Assembly (NCBI RefSeq): GCF_000745485.1
Contig: NZ_KN050693.1
Span: forward strand, 700,183-764,182
From: Methanobacterium veterum
GTDB lineage: Archaea > Methanobacteriota > Methanobacteria > Methanobacteriales > Methanobacteriaceae
DNA length: 64,000 nucleotides
Direction of reading: 5' to 3'
Part shown: positions 1 through 7,152 of the stretch, piece by piece
How positions within the stretch are numbered: position 1 is the stretch's first letter
Layout: the number at the start of each line of letters is the position of its first letter
Notes under the pieces: generated by a model
What the model saw: the letters and a program-made list of their open reading frames with translations, nothing else
Told to the model about the DNA's origin: nothing
Databases searched by the model: none
Program-made: the position numbers and the translations under genes

Positions 1-254
1 GATTTTTTTTCTATTTTCTGCAGCCATTCCTCTTCAAAACTAATTACAGCTTCCTCTGAGAAGGATGCAGGTAAAATATTACGTGTTTTTATACCTGTTC
101 TTTTCATGTTCCAGAATTTTTCAGGGGAAACTTTTGATTCTGATACTCCTCTTTTATTAAGGATGTCTTGATATAGTTTGTAATGCCTTGGAGAAGTATC
201 TAACAAGGTTCCGTCTAAATCTAAAAAGATAGTTCCAGGTATTTCAATCACCAC
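1..254 (-). CDS. HAD-superfamily hydrolase, N-terminal part (runs off window)
   Basis: The N-terminal ~80 codons of a haloacid-dehalogenase-type phosphatase; the rest lies before base 1. The HAD motif I appears at once as FLDLDGTLLDTS, where the first Asp is the nucleophile and the second the acid/base. Substrate unknown; phosphoglycolate phosphatase-like members look like this. It begins about 30 bp after the stop of the ATP-grasp gene, so the two are probably co-transcribed. The start is odd: the only conventional starts are two GTG codons (254-252, 251-249) that overlap a good ribosome-binding site, GGTGA at 252-248. Five bases further on comes an in-frame ATA (242-240), which would give the ordinary-looking N-terminus M-P-G-T-I-F-L-D-L-D-G. 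Confidence 0.8.
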   Translation of the reverse strand, partial: MVIEIPGTIFLDLDGTLLDTSPRHYKLYQDILNKRGVSESKVSPEKFWNMKRTGIKTRNILPASFSEEAVISFEEEWLQKIEKK

Positions 255-283
255 TATATATGGATAAGTTTTGCAATACTAAT

Positions 284-1363
284 TTAAATATACAGACTCC
301 TGCGCTTTTTCAGGTCTTTTTTGTATTCACTTATCTTTTTCATATTTGTTAAAACTGGTTTGGTGTCCATTCCTCGAATCCATGCGTAGTCAGGAGGTAA
401 TGGGTTTATTTTTTTCTTTATTTCGGGCAATTCTTCACCAAAAGCTAATTTTAAATAGATATATGGCATGTTAAGCCCTAATTTTGTAAAAAACAGACTT
501 GTAGTGAAAAATCTACCTATATTTATTTCAGTAGGATTTGGCATTCCTTTGCTATCATAAGTCATATCTACTGACCACACACCATGAGGCTTAGAATCTA
601 TGCTTAAAATAGCTTTTTGGGCTATTTTGTCCACTAATGGGTCTGATACTGTAACTCCAGTGCCGGTTATGCCTGTAACTCCCGACAAGGTTCGGTCGTT
701 AAATGCCCAATTTAGCCGTTTTCTTCCCTGTGCAACTATTAGTTCTCCTTTATCCCATAGAGACATCCATGTAACTGATGTAGGGCTCAGATATTCCGCT
801 GCCATAAATTTACCCCATCCATCAAAATAATCGATCCAGCTTTTAGCAAAATCTACATCTGAAGTGGGTAATGCACCATTACCTGCTGCTCCTTTAATCG
901 ATCTAATCCAGATTGTATTCCCTAAATTTTTGAAAGCTTCTTTTAAATCGTGTTCATCTTTGATAATTAATGATTTAGGAACTTCAATTTCAGATTTTTC
1001 CCATATTTCCCATGATTTTAATTTATCAATGCAGTTTACTACTGATTCATGTTTGGGTAAACAGGTAATCACATTCATTTTTTTCAGCTTGTTCCTGAAT
1101 CGAGATATTGCAAGTACTTCAAAGTCATTTTGTACATGGATAAATTCAGGTTCATTTTCGCTTATTATTTCTTCAAGAATTAAATAATAGTCCTTTTCTC
1201 TAGCATTTGGAATTAAATGGCGTTTTTCAACATTTGCCTTGCAGAGATCATAAGGATCGCTGGTCATTCCAATTATAAATACTTTTTCTGATGATTCCTT
1301 AATTGATTGGATGAAATTATTGGAAGGAGTTCCGCCAGCTCCTCCTACAAGTAAACGTTTCAT
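284..1363 (-). CDS. ATP-grasp domain protein (carboxylate-amine ligase-like)
   Basis: A 359-aa protein with the build of an ATP-grasp ligase, which activates a carboxylate with ATP and joins it to an amine or thiol. The N-terminus is a Rossmann-like pre-ATP-grasp segment (VGGAGGTPSNNF). The central region has the ATP-binding lysine and glycine loop (IRSIKGAAGNGA, about residues 153-164), and the metal-binding E-x-N motif is seen in PTEINIGRFF near residue 280. AAGGGG sits just before the ATG. The HAD gene follows 30 bp downstream, and the pair may process one metabolite. The substrate cannot be read from sequence; carbamoyl-phosphate-synthase-like and surface-sugar-linked members are alternatives. 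Confidence 0.75.
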   Translation of the reverse strand: MKRLLVGGAGGTPSNNFIQSIKESSEKVFIIGMTSDPYDLCKANVEKRHLIPNAREKDYYLILEEIISENEPEFIHVQNDFEVLAISRFRNKLKKMNVITCLPKHESVVNCIDKLKSWEIWEKSEIEVPKSLIIKDEHDLKEAFKNLGNTIWIRSIKGAAGNGALPTSDVDFAKSWIDYFDGWGKFMAAEYLSPTSVTWMSLWDKGELIVAQGRKRLNWAFNDRTLSGVTGITGTGVTVSDPLVDKIAQKAILSIDSKPHGVWSVDMTYDSKGMPNPTEINIGRFFTTSLFFTKLGLNMPYIYLKLAFGEELPEIKKKINPLPPDYAWIRGMDTKPVLTNMKKISEYKKDLKKRRSLYI

Positions 1364-1679
1364 TTTTTGACCCCTTTTTAGATATAATTTGTTATAATCT
1401 ATTTGTTAATACTTCAAAGCTAGATAACATAAACATCGCATTCTAACTTATTTAATTCTTCTCAAGTTCTATTTTTTTAACTAATAACTTTTGATTAATT
1501 AACTTTTAATGAATAAATCCTTTATTTAATCTGTTTAATCATTTATACACATATCTACAGGATAGTTATAATGTGTTTGTGAATAATTTCAGAATTTTAA
1601 GAATTGTGATAAAACACCTAATTGTTGTAAAACTAGAAAAAAATAGTATAAAATAGTTAAATGAAAAACATAATTCATT

Positions 1680-1917
1680 ATATGTTAAAAAGAGGATATT
1701 TCTATATTATATCTGATCAAAGATAATTTTAGAGTTATATATTATATAATTAAGTAAATTAGACATTTAGAAATGCCAATTAGATTTTAATAGGTTAAAA
1801 AGAGGAAATTTTTTATCTTACATCTCTAATTAAAGACAATTTTATAATTTGATTAAATAAATTAAATATTTAGAAAATTTAATTAAATTTTAATAAGTTA
1901 AAAGGATAATTTTACTT
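1680..1917 (-). repeat. Two decayed tandem copies of the 3-prime end of the SnoaL-like gene
   Basis: The last ~30 bp of the adjacent SnoaL-like gene plus ~75 bp of its trailer is repeated twice more, with a period of 105-106 bp. On the minus strand the intact gene ends E-D-V-R-stop (stop at 1918-1920). The next copy reads R-D-V-R-stop (stop 1813-1815) after a one-base shift, and the third reads D-Q-I-stop (1707-1709). The trailers also align: each has TTTTTAAC or TTTTAAC, then a TATTAAAAT-like block and an AT-rich run. The copies cannot make protein. The rest of the gap from 1364 to 1679 is AT-rich and I see nothing else in it. Confidence 0.75.
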
Positions 1918-2304
1918 TCACCTTACGTCTTCAATTAAAATTATTTTACCCTTTTCAAACTGGAAAATAGATTTTCCTTCAAGTTTAACGAGTTCACCTG
2001 ATTTTACGCTGCCATCTGGGAAATCCACGCCGATAACTCCCTTAAAAGCAATTTTATTTTCTACAGTATTGCCATTAATTAACTGTTCAATTATTTTCAT
2101 CTCTCTTTTTTTAAATAAGGTCAATGATTGTTCTGCCTGATTCTTTAAGGTAGTTATGCCCTTAAGCTGGACATTTACTTCTCCATTTGTGGTACTTTTA
2201 AGTTCAACATCCTCGTGGACATTTCTAAGCATTTCATCCACGTTGAACTCGTTGTAAGCTTTGATATATTCGTCGATTATCTGTTTCATGCGTTTTTCCT
2301 TCAT
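1918..2304 (-). CDS. SnoaL-like / NTF2-fold protein, copy 1
   Basis: A 128-aa NTF2-like (SnoaL-type) small protein. These cone-shaped alpha+beta barrels act as isomerases or cyclases or simply bind small ligands; nothing here fixes the substrate. The typical helix-rich N-terminus (EYIKAYNEFNVDEML) is followed by strands ending in FQFEKGKIILIEDVR. It is about 60 percent identical by eye to the second copy at 3497-3880, with the methyltransferase gene between them, so the group looks like a local duplication. AGAGG six bases before the ATG supports the start. The 3-prime end has been tandemly duplicated and decayed downstream. Confidence 0.75.
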   Translation of the reverse strand: MKEKRMKQIIDEYIKAYNEFNVDEMLRNVHEDVELKSTTNGEVNVQLKGITTLKNQAEQSLTLFKKREMKIIEQLINGNTVENKIAFKGVIGVDFPDGSVKSGELVKLEGKSIFQFEKGKIILIEDVR

Positions 2305-2348
2305 GCTATGCCTCTTAGTTTAAACTGTATTTTTTTTATTTTTTTTTT

Positions 2349-2502
2349 ACATGTTTGAAAATCTTTTAAAAAGACTTTTGGCTTTTTTTGCATGTTTGAA
2401 AATTTTATATTTTCAACCGCAAAAAAGACCTTTGGCTTTTTTTGCATGTTTGAAAATTTTATATTTTCAACCGCAAAAAAGACCTTTGGCTTTTTTTGCA
2501 TG
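2349..2502. repeat. 54-bp tandem repeat overlapping the 3-prime end of the methyltransferase gene
   Basis: Two identical 54-bp units (2390-2443 and 2444-2497), a partial unit with about 13 bp deleted (2349-2389) and the first bases of another (2498-2502). Each unit holds two hairpins: TTGAAAAT pairing with ATTTTCAA, and AAAAAAG..CC pairing with GG.CTTTTTT, which leaves oligo-T on both strands and could stop transcription in either direction. The linkers GCATGTTTGAAAA and CAACCGCAAAA also occur in the hairpin arrays near 21.7 and 38.3 kb. The last unit supplies the final codons and stop of the methyltransferase gene. Confidence 0.85.
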
Positions 2503-3375
2503 TACTATGCAGTGGGTGCCGTTTACTCTGCCTATTGTATTTCCTTGTTCATCTTTAAAGAACATGTTTTCAAGATCTTCGGAGTTTAGATTCTGGATCA
2601 ATTTTAGATTTTTATCCTTTAAAAAAGACTCTAATTTTCCTTTTTCTATTCCAAAAGACCAGGGTTCATTTGTATTTTTTAACTGATTTAAAACTTCAGG
2701 TTCTCCATAATAAAGATTTTTTCCCCTTAAAACTGAAGAATATACATAATCAAAAACAACTTCACTGCCGGCCCCTGCAAACTGATCTATTACTTTGAAT
2801 GTACTGTCAATAGCTTCAGGATCTAAATACATTGTTAACCCCTCTAAAATGAATAATGACATTTTATTTTTAAAAAATCCTGATTCTATGAGCTTATCTT
2901 CAAGTGATTCCTTATTAAAATCAATGGAAATAAAAGTGATGTCGCTGTCTATTTCCACCCCTCTTTTTTTAAGCTGGTTAATTTTAGCTTTCTGTGTTAC
3001 TGGAGCGTCCAGTTCAAAAATAGTGGTTTTTTTGTTTAAATCAGCAAATCTAATTCCCCTTGAATCGAAACCTGCCCCAAATATCAATATTTGGTCAAAT
3101 TCGTTGTAAATTGCTTTTTGAAAAACAGAATCAATAAATTTTGTCCTTGAAATCACATATTCATACATGCCTGCTGGAAATCTGTTTGTAAAAAATTTTC
3201 TAAACATTCCAATTTTTATAACTGGTATAAAAAATTTGGGAAGTAATTTGGGAGCTATATTATCATTACTTTTGTACTGCGGTGTTTTTTCGTAAAATGA
3301 AGCTGCTCTTGTCATACATGTATATTCTGCTGTTCTTGAGGTTTTACTTTCAATTCTTTTTTCAGTTTTTGCCAT
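2467..3375 (-). CDS. Class I SAM-dependent methyltransferase (LCMT/TIGR00027-like)
   Basis: A 302-aa methyltransferase of the leucine-carboxyl-methyltransferase-like group (PF04072/TIGR00027 type). Visible signs are the S-adenosylmethionine motif I (ILIFGAGFDSRGIRF, residues 96-110), an acidic residue at the end of the next strand (TTIFELDAP), and the family's ISIDFN and FILEGLTMYL blocks. Members methylate carboxyl groups of small molecules or proteins; no substrate can be assigned here. The last nine residues (KKAKGLFCG) are encoded by the 54-bp repeat, so the native C-terminus has been replaced or extended. It lies between the two SnoaL-like paralogues on the same strand, which suggests a shared pathway. 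Confidence 0.82.
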   Translation of the reverse strand: MAKTEKRIESKTSRTAEYTCMTRAASFYEKTPQYKSNDNIAPKLLPKFFIPVIKIGMFRKFFTNRFPAGMYEYVISRTKFIDSVFQKAIYNEFDQILIFGAGFDSRGIRFADLNKKTTIFELDAPVTQKAKINQLKKRGVEIDSDITFISIDFNKESLEDKLIESGFFKNKMSLFILEGLTMYLDPEAIDSTFKVIDQFAGAGSEVVFDYVYSSVLRGKNLYYGEPEVLNQLKNTNEPWSFGIEKGKLESFLKDKNLKLIQNLNSEDLENMFFKDEQGNTIGRVNGTHCIVHAKKAKGLFCG

Positions 3376-3496
3376 GATATGTTTCTCCTTTCCCCAATAT
3401 TATATAAGTGTAAATCTGGTAGAAAATCCAAGTTCATCTTTCCAGAGTATATTATTCATTTTACAAGATGATCCTGGGTTATAAACAGCTGATTTA

Positions 3497-3880
3497 TTAA
3501 CTGATATCTTCAATTAAAATTATTTTGCCTTCTTCAAACTGAAAAATAGATTTGCCATTAATTTTTACAAGCTCCCCTGCTTTAGGGCCATCTGGAACGT
3601 CCACTGTGAAAGTACCTTCAAATTTGATTTTGGTTTCTACGGTGTTTCCTTTAATTACATGTTCAATAATTTTCATTTCTCTTTCATCAAACAAATTCGT
3701 GGCCTGTTCTGCCTGCTCCTTTAAGGCTTTTAGGCCTTTAAGCTGAACATTTATTACTCCATTTGTGATATTTTTAAATTCAACATCTTTATGGACATTT
3801 TTAAGCATTTTTTCCACATCGAATTCATTATATGCTTTAATATATTCATTTATGATCTGTTCCATGGCTTTTGCTTCCAT
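3497..3880 (-). CDS. SnoaL-like / NTF2-fold protein, copy 2
   Basis: A 127-aa paralogue of the 1918-2304 protein; the two share long identical stretches such as EYIKAYNEF, INVQLKG or VNVQLKG, and GKSIFQFE. It ends FEEGKIILIEDIS. It is the first gene of a probable unit running into the methyltransferase and the other SnoaL-like gene. AAAGGGG lies eight bases before the ATG. As with copy 1, the fold is clear but the reaction is not. It does not show the 3-prime duplication seen at copy 1. Confidence 0.75.
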   Translation of the reverse strand: MEAKAMEQIINEYIKAYNEFDVEKMLKNVHKDVEFKNITNGVINVQLKGLKALKEQAEQATNLFDEREMKIIEHVIKGNTVETKIKFEGTFTVDVPDGPKAGELVKINGKSIFQFEEGKIILIEDIS

Positions 3881-3978
3881 AATAAATGCCCCTTTACTAA
3901 ATTAATAATGTTCATGTAAAGCAGAACCGGTATGTACTTAGAAAATTTTAATATTTAAATTCACTGCCTTTAAAATTT

Positions 3979-4022
3979 TTATAAAGACCATTAAACCATT
4001 TTATAAAGACCATTAAACCATA
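3979..4022. repeat. 22-bp direct repeat at the end of the serine hydrolase gene
   Basis: Two 22-bp copies of TTATAAAGACCATTAAACCA plus two bases lie head to tail (3979-4000 and 4001-4022). The second copy includes the stop codon and last two codons (Met-Val-stop) of the hydrolase that ends at 4013, so the duplication is of the gene end itself. Confidence 0.85.
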
Positions 4023-5188
4023 TCTATCATTTCTTTTATTATAGTGGGCCACCATCCTTTTATTCCCCACTCCTTTCCAAGTCTTACTGCTATAGAATTT
4101 CTTCTAGGGCTTATATAAAGGATTTGGCCGCCTGTTCCCATTGCAAAGTAGTCATATTCTTGATCATCTATTTTATATCCCCACCACAAGTATTTATAGT
4201 ATGCTTTTCCTGAATTGAACCATAATCCCCATGGATGTTTGTTATAATGCTTAAAAAATCCTGGAGAATTATTTGTGTTGTCAGCACTGGTTGATTCATT
4301 AACCCATTTTTGGGAAATAATTTGTTTACCTTCCCAGTTACCTTTGTTAAGAAACAGCCTGCCAAATTTTGCAAGGTCAATTGCCCTTGCGCACAGACCA
4401 CTTTCCATGTGTTCAAATCCATTTACCATGGAATCAACAGTGAGCAGTGCAGAATATTCAGTACCAATTTGTTTCCATATTTTTTCTTCAAGAAATGATT
4501 TAATTGAATTATTTGTAACTTGCTCTAAAATTATAGCCAGTACGTGCAGATGATAATCGTTATAATGGAAAAACTCACCTATTTTATCTCCAATATTTAA
4601 ATTTAATACTAAATTCTTTACATCTGGAGTGAAATACTGTTTAACAGCATCTGTCCATGGAAAAATTCCTTCTTTATAATTTATCCCTGAATCCATCTCT
4701 AATAAATTCTTGATGGTTAAAGATCCTATTTTTTGCCCACTAAATTCAGGAATATATTGCTCAATAGGTTCATTGACACTTTTAATAAGTCCTTCATCTA
4801 TCGCAATTCCTGTAAGTGCAGAAGTAATGGATTTAGTAACTGAAAAGAACCTGCTTATGGAATCTCTGTTGTATCCATTAAAATAATTCTCATAATGGAT
4901 TTTATCATCCTTTATAACAATAAAAGAAGTTGTTTTTGAAGATACCATAAATTCATCAAATTTGGAAGTTTTGGGATTACCTTTAATGTTATATTTTATT
5001 GTTTTGAATAAATCTGGCGTTTTTTCCATTTTGAACTTGAAAACATTTTCAGACCTGTCCATAGTTTTATATGGAAAATAATGGTAATCATCTATGGTTT
5101 GTTTGAATTTATTACAGAAAACATACCTCATGTACCTGCTTAAATACGATTTTTCTGGTAAGACTTTTTCATCGACGCTAATTGGCAT
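4013..5188 (-). CDS. Serine hydrolase of the beta-lactamase/PBP (class C) family
   Basis: A 391-aa protein of the beta-lactamase-related serine hydrolase family (PF00144). The nucleophile motif S-x-x-K is S116-V-T-K119 within RFFSVTKSITSAL. The second motif, usually Y-x-N, reads Y-N-D in FFHYNDYHLHVL. The third-motif region is AMGTGGQILYISP, as in many esterase-like members. No signal peptide or membrane segment is evident, so it probably acts in the cytoplasm as an esterase or peptidase rather than an antibiotic lactamase. AGGGGAG six bases before the ATG supports the start. Confidence 0.85.
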   Translation of the reverse strand: MPISVDEKVLPEKSYLSRYMRYVFCNKFKQTIDDYHYFPYKTMDRSENVFKFKMEKTPDLFKTIKYNIKGNPKTSKFDEFMVSSKTTSFIVIKDDKIHYENYFNGYNRDSISRFFSVTKSITSALTGIAIDEGLIKSVNEPIEQYIPEFSGQKIGSLTIKNLLEMDSGINYKEGIFPWTDAVKQYFTPDVKNLVLNLNIGDKIGEFFHYNDYHLHVLAIILEQVTNNSIKSFLEEKIWKQIGTEYSALLTVDSMVNGFEHMESGLCARAIDLAKFGRLFLNKGNWEGKQIISQKWVNESTSADNTNNSPGFFKHYNKHPWGLWFNSGKAYYKYLWWGYKIDDQEYDYFAMGTGGQILYISPRRNSIAVRLGKEWGIKGWWPTIIKEMIDMV

Positions 5189-5263
5189 GGTGTACTCCCC
5201 TAAAAATTGAAAAAAATGGTAATTTTATTTTAAATTACACTGTAATAAATTAAGGAGCAGGGT

Positions 5264-5731
5264 TTATTTATAATATTTGCCTGTACATTCTTCGATAGTT
5301 ACTTCAATCACGCCTGTACCTCTTATCACATTATCTGGCATCTTGGTTCCTTCTAAATGAGGAGTATATTTTTTCACAATCTTATTCAGTACAGCTTCTT
5401 TTAAATTGAAATTATCAACAATTGCTGCGGTTCCCATAATAACAACGCTTTCATATTCTGTATTTACATCACATGGTTTCTCATCGAGGATAAAACCTTT
5501 CATGAAATAAGTCTCAAAGCACACTTTTTCATTAGCCTGAATATTGTTGATTTTCTGCCCTTTTGGCAGTCCGTGGATGTAAATTTTACCTTCATGGTAA
5601 GTGAAATGTACAGGGACCACATAGGGATATCCATTTTCATTTATGGTTGCCAGGTTGCCCACTGGTTGTTTGGTTAAGAGTTTGGTTATTTCTTCTTCGC
5701 TCAACTGATGTTTTCTCATTCGATATTGCAT
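5264..5731 (-). CDS. Pyridoxamine 5-phosphate oxidase-like FMN-binding protein (NimA type)
   Basis: A 155-aa FMN-binding split-barrel protein of the NimA/pyridoxamine-phosphate-oxidase-like family. It opens with a conserved helix (LSEEEITKLLTKQPVGNLATI) followed by PYVVPVHFTYHEGKIYIHG, the usual flavin-site strand pair. Members bind FMN or sometimes F420 and reduce nitro compounds or act as redox sensors. It is transcribed alone. AGGAGG lies upstream of the ATG at a somewhat long spacing of about nine bases. The exact substrate is unknown. Confidence 0.82.
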   Translation of the reverse strand: MQYRMRKHQLSEEEITKLLTKQPVGNLATINENGYPYVVPVHFTYHEGKIYIHGLPKGQKINNIQANEKVCFETYFMKGFILDEKPCDVNTEYESVVIMGTAAIVDNFNLKEAVLNKIVKKYTPHLEGTKMPDNVIRGTGVIEVTIEECTGKYYK

Positions 5732-5815
5732 AAATTATTTTCCTCCTGATTGATTCCATTTTGGATAAATTTCTACAAGAAATAAAGTTTCAATTAACAG
5801 TTTAATATGATATTT

Positions 5816-6105
5816 GATTTAAATTTAACTAATACACATTTAAAATGATTTTTAATGATATTTTTTTCAATTATCACTATTTTTTTTTAGGGAGATGTAT
5901 GGAAGTAGTTTATATAAGTTTAAATTTAACTAAAATACGTTTAAAATGGTTGTAGATGATATTTATTTAAGGGGTAGGGATTATTTTATTGGAATTTTAA
6001 ATTAATTGAAATGAATCAAATTGGTTAATGATATTTTTAAATTGGAAATATAGAAATAGTTTATAAGCTTTAAATTTAACTAAAATACTTAAAGTAATGA
6101 TATTT
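5816..6105. repeat. Three imperfect direct repeats in a 460-bp AT-rich gap
   Basis: The gap 5732-6193 between divergent genes holds three diverged copies of a ~45-bp block built around TTTAAATTTAACTAA, then (A)ATAC, TTTAAAATG and ATGATATTT. They are at about 5816-5863, 5917-5965 and 6068-6105. No ORF or RNA gene is evident. The TTTAAATTTAAC core resembles archaeal promoter boxes, so the repeats may include duplicated promoter DNA; that is an inference. Confidence 0.55.
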
Positions 6106-6193
6106 GTATTTTTGAATTGTAAATATAGAACTTAATTAAGGTTTACAGTCAAACTACATTCAATAGATTAATATATAACTTGGCGTTGAGAAG

Positions 6194-6892
6194 ATGCAGG
6201 AAAAGATAATTGAAATATATGGGAAACTTTATGATCTTTACGGCCCGCAGGGCTGGTGGCCCTTAATAAACCATGATGGAATAAATCCAACCAAAACTGG
6301 AGCTATCCGAGGTTATCATCCTGAAAATTATGAATTGCCCACGAAGCGAGATCAAGTCTATGAGATAATCATTGGTGCAATTTTGACGCAGAATACATCC
6401 TGGTTGTCTGCAGAAATGGCATTATTCAACCTCGATGAATTAGATGTAATTAGCCCTGAAAAATTGTTAAAGTTAGATGATGAAACCTTAAAATCAGCCA
6501 TCCGCTGTGCAGGATTTTTAAACCAAAAAGCGATCTATATCAGGGAAGTAACCAAATTTTTTATAGGAATCGAAGGGAAGGTCCCAACAAGAAAAGAATT
6601 ACTGGCAGTTAAAGGTATTGGTAATGAAACTGCAGATTCGATCCTTCTTTATGCTTATAAACAACCTCAATTCGTAGTTGATGCATATACAAAAAGGATA
6701 TTTTCTCATTTAGGAATTGTCAGTGAAGATATAAAATATATGGAACTTAAAGAACTGTTTGAATCAAACCTGCCTGAGGATATGCCTCTTTATCAGGAAT
6801 ATCACGCTTTGATAGTGGAACATGCTAAAAGATATTACAGTAAAAAGCCTTATGGTGTAAATGACCCTTTAAAAGATTTAATGAAATATTAA
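6194..6892 (+). CDS. HhH-GPD DNA glycosylase, MagIII-like (endonuclease III superfamily)
   Basis: A 232-aa base-excision-repair glycosylase. The helix-hairpin-helix reads [12 protein letters not shown] (residues 138-149) and the catalytic Asp is D163 in FVVDAYTKR. In true endonuclease III a lysine (in GRKTA) makes the AP-lyase; here that position is E145, so the enzyme should be a monofunctional glycosylase. The C-terminal four-cysteine iron-sulfur cluster is also absent. Both traits, with the WWP start and the LTQNTSW block, match bacterial MagIII, which removes 3-methyladenine. Substrate is inferred by analogy. A decayed copy of the 3-prime end lies 167 bp downstream. Confidence 0.85.
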   Translation: MQEKIIEIYGKLYDLYGPQGWWPLINHDGINPTKTGAIRGYHPENYELPTKRDQVYEIIIGAILTQNTSWLSAEMALFNLDELDVISPEKLLKLDDETLKSAIRCAGFLNQKAIYIREVTKFFIGIEGKVPTRKELLAVKGIGNETADSILLYAYKQPQFVVDAYTKRIFSHLGIVSEDIKYMELKELFESNLPEDMPLYQEYHALIVEHAKRYYSKKPYGVNDPLKDLMKY

Positions 6893-6993
6893 TTATCTGT
6901 TTCAAGTTATTTAAGTTGGATATGTGGTATGGCTGTCAAAAGAAGGACAAAATATTTTTTGTAGTAACTGATAATTTCTAGAAATATGTGAAA

Positions 6994-7059
6994 CATGTTA
7001 AAGTATGGTAAAAAGCCTTACGGTGGGGTAATCCTCTAGAAAAGTTAATGAAAGGTTAG
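6994..7059 (+). pseudogene. Decayed duplicate of the 3-prime end of the MagIII-like gene
   Basis: This 66-bp stretch matches the last ~70 bp of the glycosylase gene. The gene encodes [21 protein letters not shown]; here one frame reads KKPYGG, then a frameshift leads to NPLEKLMKG-stop (stop at 7057-7059). It has no start and no open frame, so it is a relic of a tandem duplication with period ~167 bp. Confidence 0.75.
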
Positions 7060-7112
7060 AATTTTTTGATTGCTTAAATTTTTATTAAACAAATGTTTTT
7101 AATTAAAGATTA

Positions 7113-7144
7113 AAAAAACAGTTTATTGATTTAAACTGTTTTTT
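7113..7144 (-). terminator. Hairpin with flanking oligo-A/oligo-T
   Basis: AAAAAACAGTTTA at 7113-7125 pairs with its complement at 7131-7144 around a short TTGAT-like loop. On either strand the hairpin ends in six or more T. It lies just after the stop of the GIN-domain gene (minus strand), so it most likely ends that transcript. Confidence 0.6.
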
Positions 7145-7152
7145 CCGCTGAG

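Noticed and set aside
2301..2501. A minus-strand 66-codon frame with an 18-residue repeat (MQKKPKVFFAVENIKFSN)
   Set aside because: It only reflects the 54-bp DNA repeat, whose length is divisible by three; it overlaps the methyltransferase end and lacks a ribosome-binding site.
4013..5188. Antibiotic-resistance beta-lactamase
   Set aside because: No signal peptide, and the second motif is Y-N-D; the broad family is mostly esterases and peptidases, so resistance is not supported.
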